Source: Stratiolaelaps scimitus (taxonomy: Eukaryota; Arthropoda; Arachnida; Mesostigmata; Laelapidae). Taken from it: a stretch of 64,000 nucleotides of DNA. The translations under genes and the position numbers were made by a program. The stretch lies in the NCBI GenBank assembly GCA_019614645.1, contig JABWDB010000001.1, positions 11,573,501-11,637,500 of the forward strand, read 5' to 3'. The notes below the pieces were generated by a model. It was given only the letters and a program-made list of their open reading frames with translations. It had not been told where the DNA came from and made no database searches. This document shows positions 37,292 to 50,500 of the stretch, piece by piece; the stretch's first letter is position 1, and each line of letters begins with the position of its first letter.

Positions 37292-40200
37292 TGTCATTTG
37301 AAAAATGTTGCTTTCATAGGAAAAATATGCCGTTGGATTAAATGTGAAACTCCTTCCCACCGTGCTAATAGCGGGCTTCTTGTGAGCGATGTAAATGTTA
37401 GGAGAGCGTTTTAAAAACAGAGACTACTATTTTCGTGATAAATTTTACTTGGATACGTCTTCATCTCGAAACGAAATGATTCTCGAGACTCTTGCGTCGT
37501 GCATTCTCGAGTGAATACGGTTAGTTAGCTTATTCAAATATCGCTTTTGGGGGAAATGCAGGAAAGATTGTTGGCGAAAGCCCAATATTGACCCTTTCAC
37601 ATATATATCATCAAATATGCTGAGAACCGAACACGACAAGCAAACAACCATTAATGAAGTTTACAGATATGAGAAAACATGGCCACAGAGACATGGCCAA
37701 TCACCCTTTTCTGACCTTTGTGTGGTTGGTAATATTTTATAAATGACTAAGTAAATTCGACCTCAAAATGGTTCTATGATGTTATTATACACGACTACAA
37801 ATCAGCGACAGGGGCATCTATCTAAATAATGAACAACAATTCATATGGGCTCAGAGATTGCAATGAAAGTGAATTAATTTCATAGTTCCATGAGGATGGG
37901 GTATATATCGCAGCTCAAGCATATTCGCGGGTTAAAGTGGCTCAACCGGCGGCGCTTCAAATTGCTTTAATCTTTGTAATCCTTGTTTTCTCGTATCATG
38001 CGCTCTTGTCCCATAATACGGACCTTTGTCCACGGAATTCCTGCCTGAAATGAAAATATTGCACTTTCATCGGCTATGAAAACTTGGGTGTCGAAAGTCC
38101 ACTGGCTAAGGTATCACGGTTGTGGCGCGAATCATGCATCTGATGGCAAATAGCCATAACCCGAATATCGGATATTCGCGCGAGCTAATCTTATGACAAG
38201 CAAATTAACCAATACTGCTTTCTCATAATCGCTTCCGTCCATGGATATCTGTGGTACTAAACTACTACCGGAGATAGAAGCTAAATCTGACGGCGTCTGT
38301 TTGTTGGGCTGGAGGGTAATCTAATCGTACTTGACCGTTGAAGTTTCCCGGTTGGGCTTCAGCCGAAAAATAACTGCGCGGCCATTCAGACAGGTAACAC
38401 AGTCTATTTCTTTTCCATCGAACATTAAATAACGCTGTGGATTTGATCATCGCCGGCGACTACAAACCTGTAGAATCGGAAAGGTGGGACAACAAGCACT
38501 TTGAAGACCAATCCTTCATTCATTTCATTTCATTTTAACGCCTTTTAGGTTGACCAGGAACTGCAAGAGCGGTTTTCTACTAGGATTACTAAAATCCCAC
38601 GGAAATAGACAATAACCGCGATCAAATTCGGAAGTTAGTTACGTCCTTGATGGAGTATCTTGTTAACGGTTGGAGAGCAGTCTTTGCTAGCAGATGTGTG
38701 TTTCACCACTCTCATACGAAAGCCAAATTCTGGAATAGACGTATTTGCAATCGCATGCAGCGGAAGACAATGTTCACGATCTTCTGTCTACTGCCTGCAG
38801 CTCTATTCTGCTTTGTACTGGAACGTTGACATACGAGGCCTCAGTTAGGGTTCAATGTCGCCGGGAAACCGACCGTGTAGCGACTGGTCGGTGACCTACG
38901 GGTCGATCCCTTCAAGAACTCGTCCAATTCATCAACAAACTGCTATTCATTCTCCATGAGAAGAGTTAATCCCCAGAACGCCCAAGTTCCATAGGAAGTC
39001 TACTGCATATTCGCGTGGCGCGAAATGCCGAAGGAGCCGAGTCCAGCTCATCGTTCACTTCCTTCACAGGACACTCTTTCAGCAGAACATCTAACCTTGG
39101 ATTTTCGTTTGCGGCCAGCCCCTCACTCACCAAACACTTATCCGTATGACATAACTACGATGAATCTCAGCAAACATCCGCACATCTCCCTGAGGCAATG
39201 CAAGGATTGAAGAGAATTACAGTGAAACAGCGCATTTGGTGCACAGGGTCTCTGAACTGAAGCCGTTAATTGCTGACAGTACTTCGGTTACTGATGCGAT
39301 TAAAATCGACACACACCGTACCAAGCCCGCTGCTGTTCTCTATTCGTGTGTGCCTTGCAACCGGAGAAGATACATAGGTGCACGGGTTCGATCCCCACCG
39401 TCGTACATTTACATTTATGGAGTTCGACCTTTGAAGCAATACAAACAGCAATTCCCTGGACATTAAACGTTTACTGAGAGCCAGCACGGAAACATTAAAA
39501 TCCACACACCGTAGTGACTCTAGTATGGCGTTTGTGATACAAATATGCATCTAATATTCTGGGTGTCGCATGCTATGCCGTGCATCAACCAAAAGATCTT
39601 CGCCTCATTGGAATGCCAGCTCAGAGAGCTAAAATGTATGTGTAATACGCCTGCATGGCATTCCCGCCATCGTTTCGGAAGGGTATTCAGATCCATTGAA
39701 TTTACATTTATTAAGCCACACATTGTAGAACTCGACTGCCCTTCAATCCCTCACTTCCGTTCATCCTCTAACTAGCCGATGAATAGATTTTGTTTAGCGT
39801 GGCTATAGTTCTCATATTATAATGACCCGATAGTGGCGTTAAAAGTGGCGCTAGTCTGTTGTGTTCGGTAAGGCATGACAAGTGGAAAAAGCTATTCGGT
39901 AGAGGTCTTAGTAGACGGGGCACGCAGACAGGCGCAGATCAAATGCGACCTTTGCAGCTTTCGTGATATCACTCCTTTACAGTCTCCAGTACGATCAGCT
40001 TAATATGGCGGCACCTAAAACTTCTTTTGTTGGCCGGCGGGACGTTCGTCTAGAGACGAGCGTAGGAAGGAGTACCCAAGCTGGCACAATTCGCAGGAGA
40101 GCTCCGCAGTTCCCATCAAAGAGATTGCTCACTGGCGTAACAAAATACAACTTTCTGCACGGCCTTCGAAAAGCAGTCACCAACGATCGCTCTTTAGTCG

Positions 40201-40800
40201 ATTTGCTAGCATGCGTTTCAGGATAACATGATGTGACTGCAATTTGGCATCAGTTAGTCAATATTAGATATGCTCCACCACAATATGTTATGGTACTGCG
40301 ATGAACCAGCGGCATTGTTCTGCCTATCTGTAACGCGTACAGTTGAACTCTTATTTGGTAACTTACTCTAGCAAATGTATGCTTTTCATGTTTTTTAAAT
40401 GTCGTAGTTGAATGACGTGCAGTACATATCGCACGTCGCACGCGTTAATGTACCTGTTAACGTATATGAGGTATATGTACACAATAAAACGAAAGGATTA
40501 AGATAATATGATGTCTTTCTATATCCTAAGTCCACTTGTCCTAAAAGGGAGAATATCTACTTTTCTATATAAAGAATAAATATTGGCATTATTGATTTTT
40601 CTCTCTTTCCGAACCACCAGATGCCCTAAGCTACCCTTCTAGACTGAACTGGACAAATCCTTTGGCATTGTAGCTGCTGCGATAGGAGAATGTCTTTAAA
40701 TCGACTTAGGCTCTATTGCACGGAAAACGATACATTTCCCTCTGTGTAATATATATATATATATATTATAGGTATTTTTTTTTAGTACTACACCTGCCAT
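37292..40800. other. Intergenic stretch, one SINE
   Basis: Contains the SINE family A copy at 39320-39410 and a poor B-box-like site near 38905 ('gggtcgatccc'). (AT)n at 40748-40766. No gene is recognised. Confidence 0.45.
39320..39410 (+). repeat. SINE family A, diverged copy
   Basis: It matches the copy at 31239-31330 through 'tattcgtgtg.gccttgca', 'ccggagaagatacataggtg' and the B box 'gggttcgatccccaccgt'. The 5' end is more diverged, and the two copies have different 3' flanks. Confidence 0.75.
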
Positions 40801-40808
40801 CTAGCCAT

Positions 40809-41112
40809 CTAGCTCACTGCTATTACAGTTCCAATTCCAAGCGTTCTATTACCCTCGCAATGGAATAACGCAGTATGGCGATGCTTAATTCTACAGCTTT
40901 CATCGAGATCCAGAATAATTGCTTTGCTATCCACCATTCGATTTGGTACACCATACATTTTTTGTTCAGACGTAAAGCTTTCGCTTGGTCGATGCTTTTC
41001 CAAATTCACCGCTCGTTTTTTGCGTTTGACTTCGCCTATTAAAACATTTCATAACACCTGGACATTCACGTAGGACGAAAACAACAACGTTGAACGCAAA
41101 GTTGAGGAGCAT
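40809..41112 (-). pseudogene. EF-Tu/GTPBP1-type GTPase domain III-like segment
   Basis: Translational-type GTPases end with a beta-barrel domain III. On the minus strand, from about 41112, the frame reads Phe-Asn-Val-Val-Val-Phe-Val-Leu-Arg-Glu-Cys-Pro, like the start of domain III in GTPBP1 relatives. A possible 46-nt intron (41012-41057) keeps phase into 41011-40809. That part contains Ala-Ile-Ile-Leu-Asp-Leu-Asp-Glu-Ser-Cys and ends Glu-Gly-Asn-Arg-Thr-Leu-Gly-Ile-Gly-Thr-Val before the stop, close to the C-terminal pattern EG-x-RT-x-G-x-G-T/V of EF-Tu, mitochondrial EF-Tu and GTPBP1/2. The Arg-Gly-Met turn before domain III and a G domain were not found, so it may be a degenerate gene. 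The assignment is from remembered family patterns only. Confidence 0.35.
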
Positions 41113-41899
41113 CGAATCTCTTGAGAAATCACAGAATGTTAACATCTCTCTTGTCCAGCGCTAGTGCTTCAGTAGGAGAATATATGTAAGGCAAATATTC
41201 CATGTGATTCATGCCGGTGTATTCCGCTGGAAAAAAAGAGCCTATCTCATGCAAAACGAAACAGGCCCGCCTAGGTACGCGCAGAGTAAGAGAAGAATAT
41301 AAACTTTACGAAGACGAAGTGGTTGGTCCCAGTTGGTCCCGCCACGAAGACTGCGGGTGGCGCTGTCCACGTATTCCGGAGAAGACCTCCTCGTGCTGCG
41401 CTAGTTGTATGATAATACACGTCGGCTTATCGTCGTTGAGCTAGGATACCAATTTGGAGTATCATCAAATTACGGACTTTAATGTGCATATGTGTGAGAA
41501 TGGGCGAATAAAATATGTTAGGGAGATTGACAGTAACGATCGGACGTTCCATTGTATGTTTTCTAATCATATTGTTTTGTTTGCGGGAGCATCAGGACGA
41601 GGCAGTCGAAAGGCGCTGTGTCGCGTGTATTGTATGTATCTCTATCTACATTGACGTTCAAGCGGGCGGTCCCTTAGGATAAAGCAGATGAATACAGATT
41701 TGAACTGAATGAATTCCAGAGTAAGTGTATATGTATATATATATATATGTTATTCACAGCGCCATATCAGTGTATAACCGGCCCACAATCGCTTTTGCGC
41801 AACTTGCATTCAGCAATACACCATACAATATTCTGGGTGAGTCACGGCATCTGCGTTGCTGACTTCTATATATATATATAATATATACATAAAAGTTAC

Positions 41900-42051
41900 T
41901 GCTGGCAGGTAATCGAGACAGAGAGTTTTGCGAGTATGAGCCAGGCTGTACAGTAACTCATCGAGCGTGACACGCCATTGTGTCATCACGATTTGAATTT
42001 CGCCCTCTATATTCAATTTGTTATAGCCAGATTGCCAAGTACCGTTGTTCT
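41900..42051 (-). pseudogene. Possible domain II segment of the same GTPase
   Basis: This lies on the same strand and upstream of the domain III-like segment. It is open between an acceptor 'cccaatcag' and a donor gca|gtaact. It contains Gly-Tyr-Asn-Lys and Trp-Arg-Val-Thr-Leu-Asp-Glu-Leu, loosely like the domain II strand in EF-Tu or GTPBP relatives. The similarity is weak; it could equally be an unrelated exon or chance. (AT)n tracts flank it (41729-41749 and about 41868-41881). Confidence 0.2.
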
Positions 42052-42850
42052 CTGATTGGGATCCCAGCTTCACTTACTAGGCACGGCCATCGCCTAGGTC
42101 ATATTTTTTGTTCCCAGCACAGTCGTACCATTGCCGGCCACTCTGCACCATAATGATATCTAGGTTGTTCGGAAATGAACGTGGATTTTTTGCCTTTTGC
42201 ACCATGGTTGTATCGTGCGCTGGAGAATATTTTCGCTCAACACGAGTCTAAAATTTATCACAGGTCGCATTATACCATAAAATTATCGGAAATTAATCAA
42301 ATTACAACGATAATGTGCATATGTTACATGCAGCCTAAGTCGTTCTACTTAAGGACGATCGACGATGAAAATCTGAGGTGCATTCCTTACCTAGAACGTC
42401 GAGAAATCTCGCTCGATCCCAATGTTCGGAAAGACCCCCGGTAGCTCGATGGCGACAGCCAGCCTTCTTAACAACTACTGGTACGTCTGCTCTGAGCTAA
42501 TCAATTAATTTGTTCCTAAGTCGCTGTCACGTCGCGAATACAGTGTCCATCTCGAGAGGCACCTCATTAAAGTGTTCCAATCTGTATCGTACTGCTCGAA
42601 CACTTCGCGCTTCTGAAATGAAAGCGTTCGTTTGATAAAAATATATATGTCTCTATTTTCTACACTAATGAGAGAATCATTAGGATAACTCAGTTTATCG
42701 ACGCCTTCGTTGTAGAGTGCTGGGCTTGTGCCTAATGAAATTGCTCACAATCGTGCGAGATTAGGATGAACGAATCGAATAAGAGCTAAGCCGCGTACGA
42801 CGCTGGTTTCTGTTAGCTTTCCTTTGTCTGCAAACCTATTCCGTTGCATG

Positions 42851-42917
42851 GTATATAAGAGAACTTAAGCATTGTATGCAGTTCCTTTAATAAATCAATA
42901 AAGCTTTACCTTTACCT
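42851..42917 (+). repeat. SINE family B tail
   Basis: 'tatataagagaacttaagcattg' to 'aataaatcaataaagctttacc' matches the tails at 13206-13278 and 61130-61191. A tRNA-like head upstream is not convincing. Confidence 0.75.
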
Positions 42918-43213
42918 CTGCCAGTCTCGGATAGCCATATGTGTATGTGTCAATATAACATTCTGCACTTCGCTGTAGGCCATATGCAAGGAATGGCGTT
43001 TGCCTATATCAAAACAGTTCCTTTTTTAAAATGATTCTTGTCAATATCTGCGTTATTATTAAAAATTAATAGTCACTAGTATTGTGGGATTGTATCAGAT
43101 AGATCACTTCCCGACGGCCTGCCCTAAGTGATATAGAAACTAATATAGAGGGTGACGAAACGATTCCAATTGAAATTTCAAACGTTACCAGGAGGAAGAG
43201 AGGACGCGTTATC

Positions 43214-43430
43214 TCAATTCGTAATTTCTGGTAATTTAATGACGAAGTAGCGCATCATCTCTCCAAGCTCAGTACCATAGCTATCTGCCATGTCCGAGGC
43301 ATCAGGTTTGGTGCAAAGAGCAAAAGCCAGCTGGTCTACTGGGAAAGACTCACAACTACCCAGGTCTCGATCCGTGCATTCGAGCCTGTACCTGAACTCA
43401 ATTGAAGACACTGGTTCTCTGGTGTAACGT
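43214..43430 (-). CDS. Unrecognised protein-like open frame
   Basis: About 70 codons on the minus strand ending in TGA at 43214. They include Ile-Glu-Phe-Arg-Tyr-Arg-Leu-Glu-Cys, Phe-Pro-Val-Asp and, 36 residues later, Leu-Pro-Glu-Ile-Thr. The spacing of Phe-Pro-x-Asp to Leu-Pro resembles the Cys-loop receptor fold, but the cysteines are in the wrong places (12 residues apart, not 13). It could be a decayed channel exon or unrelated. No flanking exons were identified. Confidence 0.2.
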
Positions 43431-44082
43431 TATTCAGATACAAGAGGACGGGACCTTTGTCTCGAACAATGTTGTTGGTTCTTCAGAATAAGAAATACTG
43501 CGTCTATCGACTCAGGGTTGATTTATTACTTCGATCTACAGCGACCCCTGTTGGTAAGAACCACTTTGTTCGCCAATCAGGTACATAGGTTTAGGTGAGA
43601 ACATTGTACAATCTCTGCTGCTACTGGCGTGGCTTCAAACCCTCCATACAACAGGGCCCTAATCTTCGATTCCTAATCTCTTCCCCATGACCTGAACTTC
43701 TAAACGCATCTTGATACAAATGCACACTTAATTTATATTGGAGCGGAATCTTACTAGCATACTACAACGGGGTCCTTGACCCAAACGGTTGACAAACGAT
43801 TTGTACAACTGTGAGCATCACTCGTGCCGAAGTTGCATGAAAAATTGGCTTTGAGGCCATAACATTGCAAATTATCGATGAATTTTACTCAATCAAACCC
43901 GCCGGACACATGATCTGACAATATCTGACTATCCATTTCGCTTCTACAATATTAGTTCCAAAAACCAGTCGACGTGTCTTTAAGCCGCAATCCATAAGAA
44001 TGCCCAAGCTATCGATCTATTATAGAAAAGTAGCGTTAATTAGCAGACTCAATCGTAGCTATCACAAACGGAAAACAATCTA

Positions 44083-44083
44083 G

Positions 44084-44119
<36 letters not shown>
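44083..44119. repeat. (AT)n microsatellite
   Basis: About 37 bp, with one early interruption, about 400 bp upstream of the channel gene start. Confidence 0.95.
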
Positions 44120-44123
<4 letters not shown>

Positions 44124-44511
44124 TTCTTTCCTATATACTTATATTGTAAGTCGGTTTTTGTTAAGTACTCTGCAGGCAATCATATGGACGATTTAGTATG
44201 CTCCATCAGAATAGCACCAATATTTATCCAGAACTCTAAACTGTTTCGTGTCTTAAAGGTCAAGGCGGCGCTTGACTTACAAGAGGCATCGGTCAATGTC
44301 ACTGAGACAGCTCAATCAAACGCCAGGGACCAGGCCTAGCAACGTCTGTCGTTCAGTCAACAATTCCATTCGCACCTCAACTCTATATGAACTCCCGCAT
44401 GACTCCGTGAAGTGAGAACAATAGATCGGCATATCAGTGGAAAGCAGGCAGTGCTTCGAACTCCGGTTCGTATGTAAATCACGCGGTTATCAAGACTGAA
44501 AGTGCTTCGCC

Positions 44512-47500
44512 ATGAAGTATCCCATAATGGTGTGCTTTCTCACCATATTCAGCGTCCTTCACGCAGTTCTCAGCGCATCCGGGTAAGAATTCAATGAGAG
44601 TCTACAGTTGGCTTCTGTAGTTGGCCAACTTTGCAAGCTGATAACGATTACGAAACGCTCCATCGTGTGATACCCGACAATACCCTCGAATGCAATATTG
44701 GATCTGAGGCCTTTTCAAGCTATCGGATCATTTTCATACCTAGTCGTGTCTGTGCGCCTACAGTGCCCGCTATTATGAAGAGTTTCGACGGAGATATCCT
44801 TCGCAAAACATTACCTGCTATCCGTCAACAAACTCGTCAATATTTTCAGCAATTTAATAGCGCTATAAATTGACATCCCCTCAGCCAGTTAGCTGCAAGT
44901 CGTTGAATGGAAATGGGACTGCAATGGATACAAAAGAAGAAGACCTAAATGGCGGTTTGTCTTTCATATCATATTTTGTTGCTCCTGGGGTGATTGGTCG
45001 GTTTTTGCTGGGCCTCTTTAGTACTTAACAGCCAAAATAACATCTTAGTTTTACTGCATTATCCATTGCTTCTCCACGATTGGCGACTCCATACGATTTC
45101 TACGAGATATTTCCAAATTTTATTTAGTAAATATAATTAGTAAATACCTCGGCGTGAATAAGATGAGACGTCTAGTAGCAACCTCATTTGCTTACTAAAT
45201 GAAGTTAACCACTACAATGCTCCTCCCAACCGACAGGGATCATTCAGGACATAAAAAGAGGAATGCTTTTTGTTTCCTGTACGATCCTCTGACCTTCTTG
45301 GTACGAGGCGTGGAATGAGTTACATGGTCACCATATTACTGAAACACTGTCCGAGGTGTCGCCACTATTCGTGTGCAAAATTAACCTCGCAGTTTGGTAC
45401 AGCTCAGAATATTCCACATGTCTGACCATCACAGACAAACCGTGAAAGTACGTTGTGTGGTGCCTATAACTAAATGACAGGATGTACCCGCTTAAGCTCT
45501 TGGTCAGGTACAACGATGGAACTTGGGTCTCTGATCGCGCCGAACCGATATGTGAGCGGAGCCGTGAGGGTAATCATCGAAGACATCTCAGAGCCCCGTA
45601 TTAAAACTCAGGTAAGCGCTCAGATGTCAATATTCCCTGTTATGAACTATAGTATAAGTTTATTACATTCATTATAGTTATTATAAGGCCTTTGGTCAAT
45701 TCTAGCTTATCCTAACTCGGCAGTTGTGCGAGGAGGCCGTTCGATTATTGTGTCAGAGACCTATAAACATGAACATCTCAGAGGCTGTATTGACTTCAAG
45801 TGAACCGTTCGGTGCATAAGCTTCCTCCAATCTTCTCCGTTTCTTATTTATTACACATTGCCACCTAGATATGCATGTAAAAATAAAATTAGGGGAAAAT
45901 TGCACAATGTGTTTTTAGGACGATCCAGCCATTTGCCTGCCACCTAGAGAATGACCTCGAGTATTCGTCATACAATAACGTGTTATGTATGTCTGTCCAT
46001 TTCTAATCGTGCAGGAGTTTGATGTGGATATGATTCTATTAATCTACGCGAATCTGACCTTTTCCACGTGCTACGCGTGCCGGAAATACCTTTCCCATAT
46101 TGGAGTTAGTCGACCTCGGCCCGGTGAACTCGCCTACGTTGGGTCGAGCACGCCGAGCGATGATGCATCCACCGCCACAATGTTCTGGTTCCCCGAGCTT
46201 TTCTTTCAACAAGGCCCCAAGGTAGGCAACAAGCACATTTGTGACAAAGCAATTGAGGCCAATTTATCACTATTATTATTATTATTATCAGCATTAGAGT
46301 GGGTGTCATCTAGCAGACTCGGATCAGGAAAAAACAACCCTCTTTATTTACTTTGGCCATTCGATTTGAATAATTTGCATCCGAAAGTATTATGTCAAAT
46401 CGTACAGTATCTTTGTGTAGCATACTACATTTGGAAGTGTGTGTCCAACAAGTTGGGTTCGCACGTTGCTCTCTTTGACACCAGCCAGCGATCGATAACG
46501 TGTCTGCATCTGAATGTGGCGGACCAGATGTGGCGCGTGAATCTCTGGTCAGGGCGGTGAAGCCAGTGACCGAGCCAGTGTTTTATCCGTGCCACGCTGA
46601 AGCCGGCGGGCGTACATCAGTGTATATAATATATTAACTATTTAGTTCACGCATATAGACATTTATGTCGTTGTGTGATGTCTCATAATATAAAAAAAAT
46701 GCCTTTTAGGATATAATAGAACGAACAAAAGGGAGGGTGTCATATAGAATCGTGCCATCCGTGGCCGGACGCTCTAACTTGGCCACCTAGTCACTGGGTC
46801 CTGTGGCGATCCCGGCGACGCTAACGAAATGCAAGGTACATGATGCAGCACCATTTACAAATTTGCATTTCTGCTTGGTGTTATTATATCTTTGGGGTGA
46901 TATTTTCGTGACAGGTGGCATACCCATCACCACTAGTACCGACGTATTCTACGAAATACAAAAATCTTGAAGCTGATATGGACGACGATTTGGACTGTGG
47001 AGCCGTCTATACGGTGAGGTAAGCAACACAGCCCCATATGAATGTGACACCAAATGACCGAGTATTATTACCAGTTTATATGATCCAAGGTAGCTTGAAT
47101 GAGTTCAGGGGATGCTTTGAACATCGTTATTCTCATATCGTATTATGGGACAGCCATATTCAATGGGCTGAAGCGAATCCAACTTGACGGACTAGTCCGG
47201 AGGGACGTGTGTTTGGGTTCAAAACCTGTCAGACGCGGAAAATCTTTGGAGTTCTTTATCATCTTTCTCTATCTGAAGATTCTTGCCAGGAACGAGTAAG
47301 GAAGAGAATAAGCAAAGGTGGCCTCGACAGGTCCTCATGGTAATACCTAAAATGTTAAGAGCTGAGGCCTGTCAGATAGGGAAACAGCTGAGGGTCAGCT
47401 CGAAAAACAGAAGAAGCTTGATGGACTAGTAGAGGAAACTTTGGTGAATAACACCATAGATCAGTTAAACAAAACGTAGATATACAAGGATTAGAGAAGC

Positions 47501-50500
47501 AGTAGGAGACAGGGCCAAGGCCGTCATGGTCACCCCCCTAGGGAGGCGAAGACATTGCCCCTTTGCGCAGCGAAGAAAACGCGCCTGTAGAAGGAAAGAT
47601 CCATATTGCATTAATATCCTTCTTGCTTGTTGTCCGTACAAAGAAAAGAGCTAATTGAATTGAGTGAATATAAAATATACGAATGCAGTTTTGATACGTA
47701 TAATCGGAGCCATTATTTCCATATTAAAAGTCACGAGAAGAGCGCTGCTTTTAACTATTCTTCCGAAAATCATTCTCAGGCGTCGGGTCACCGTTTCCTG
47801 CGCGATGCATTTCAAGTACTTCCCCCTCGACGTACAAATATGCCCACTAACAATTACGAGCTGTAAGTTCATTGCTTTGCGAAAGTTTCCAATTTGCGAA
47901 GGCGCAGTACGTATCATATACGAGAGAAAAATATCACAGTAATAATAGCAGGTATAAGAGAAACACACATACAGAACTAATCATATATATAATGTAATAT
48001 GGGGATATCACATCCCATCATGTACCAATTTGTTTTAGCTTTCGTCATCTTCGCGCATTGTTACGCATTTCCGAGTTATGTGAACTCACTCCGTCACGGT
48101 TTTCCATTTCAGTTTGGTACGTTGGTCAATCGTTCTATATGGACTGGTGGGCCCCACAAGATATGGGCGCATCACTTCTCGCCAATCCAGTACCTCGCTT
48201 AACCGAGTACAGCGTAGACGTGTACTGGACAGGCTTTACCCCCTACCCTTTACTGTGTGAGTCGTGTTGCGTTTGGACTTTTTCTCTAGATCGAATTTGA
48301 CGCAAGACCTTGGATCTGTTTTGAAATAATGGCCTGCAATCGGTTACTTTGTTCTGATCAGCTTGTTCGCGTCGTTTGGGTATCCGTGCCATCTCTGCAC
48401 CGAAGTGGCGCGGATTATTATTCCGCCGCAGCTGCCCCATTTCAAGGAGGCGCTTCATTTTACCGAATACTATTTAAGCTACGGAGCGACAATACGCTTA
48501 TGAAGCCCTTATAAGAAATTCCGTAATGTGTCTCTCCTGGCGTCTGTTCTAGCTGGAGAATCGAGTGGCATTGCGTTGGAGTTCTGCTTCAAGCGAAACA
48601 TCCTTTCTCAAATGCTGGCTAGCCTTCTACCGTCATTCTTATTGGTCGTTTGCTCATTTGGAGTATATCTTATGCCACCAACAATGGCGTCGGAGAGAAT
48701 CGGCTTTTCGTCATCGACGCTGCTTGGTCTCGTAACTATGTACAGCAATACACGAGGCGCTATACCGGCATCGCCTGATCTCACTGTACGTATGATAGCA
48801 TGTCAGTTTGGACCTTTTTCCTCTGAGGGAAGATACCCTCCTAGAATAGGTATTCACAAATGTGTGCACTAAGCTTGGAAGAAATTTGTAGGAAAAACAG
48901 AATGTTCTCAAAATATTTTACTTTTGATATGCTTGATAATATGTCCCTTTTTGCAGAGCATTCTTTCAAGTCAATGGCTTTAATTGATGAATTAGTTAGT
49001 GATGCTTGTTGCAGCAGTCGATTTTCAAAAGAGCATTGCCCAATGAACATATAATAAAAAAAATTCAACGTTCTCAAGCATGATATGATGTTCCATTTGT
49101 TTTGTTCAAAGTCCCCGATTTGAGGCTGGCCTCCCAAGGTGCTCTTGGGCGAGATATATATTCGTTTCTGCCTCACCTCACTGAGTCCCTGACGCCCCAT
49201 GCAGGTGTATACCCGTGCGAGAAAAACGTGTCTCTCCAAGTGACGTTTATTAATTCGAATTGCAGAGCTCTGACATATGGATGCTTGTGAACCTTGTATT
49301 TGTACTTCTCGTGGCTTCGGAATGTTGCCTCGTCGAATACATCAGCTCGTCGGAAGCCGAATTCGAAGAACGCCGTAGGCGACGCGAGACTGATCAGCGG
49401 AAGAAGGATGATCTGTTCAGATATGTGCAGGTGTTTCGGGTACGTATTCATTATGGTCCGTTATTCCCCATTCGGATTGCATGGACAGTCTTCGTTGCTT
49501 CTTCGTCAGCTCCGACTGAATTACTTGAAATGGGTCAACGCAGCGTCAAACTGGAAGAATGTCATGTACACAAAAGCCTGTCTATGGTAGTTGTGTTTTT
49601 GGAAGTAGAACTTTGGCAATCAGCAGGCAGTGGGTATTATTTGTACTTAATGCCCTGACTTGCGACGAAGTTGGACAGATATACCAATGTGTTTCATAGT
49701 CGTACATAGTTGACGAAAGCGCACACCTCATTAGCAGCAACAGTAGCATCAAGTCGCAATGCGACCAGTAGGTGTGAAAGCCATCGTCACTGCCCGTGGT
49801 GGGCGCATGCGTGATTACACATGCACGTCGCATAATTCCCACACTAACCACACAAGCTGAGTTGACGGCAAGAACGTACGGGTTGATTATTAAATTTTGT
49901 CTAGTTACATTAATGCCAGGCGGCTGCATCTGATATGCAGTGGGGACATCATTATATTCTCCGGCCTTCTGATAATCCTGCGTTGATCTCGAGCAAAAGT
50001 CACTAGCAAAAAAGCCTACTGCCACAGAGGATATCGGTTACAGCTCAAGTGACAAAAATGCTTTGTACTATGCACTGCCTTTCTCGCTCTCCCTGTGATG
50101 ATTAGGCTACAATCCAATATATCCTACCGGTATCCGTTACCTTTCCTTACTCGTTGTCGAAATATTGCCCATGAAACCTGCAGCTATGTTCTGGGCTAAG
50201 CCCGAGCAGGAGACTGGGACAATGATGGAAACAATCAGCCACTTCTTAAGCTTGTATGAACCGCTCGCGCTCGGTCGTGGGCCCGCCGTGTCACAGTGAG
50301 CACATGGGGAACTTCGTAATAGTGGTGGGTAACGCCAAGAGACAAAAGGTGTCCGGTGGTAGTTCGCGGTGGAAACGGAGAGGAAGTTGTTAATGAACAG
50401 CGAGTCTTCATTGTTAATGAAAGCAGGGACCGCAAACCAAATCAGGGCTCCACATGATGCAAGTAAGCAGGTTGGGCGGGTCGCTCTATTCATTGAGACT

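Larger units (their letters stand above)
42120..44500. other. Region between the GTPase-like segments and the channel gene
   Basis: Contains a 90-codon plus-strand frame (42175-42444) and a minus-strand frame (43214-43430), both unrecognised, a SINE B tail, and a long (AT)n tract. No further gene is supported. Confidence 0.4.

Noticed and set aside
41900..42051. Second Cys-loop receptor exon on the minus strand
   Set aside because: A loose resemblance to the beta2 strand was noticed, but order and strand do not fit with the segment at 43214, and the GTPase reading is at least as good.
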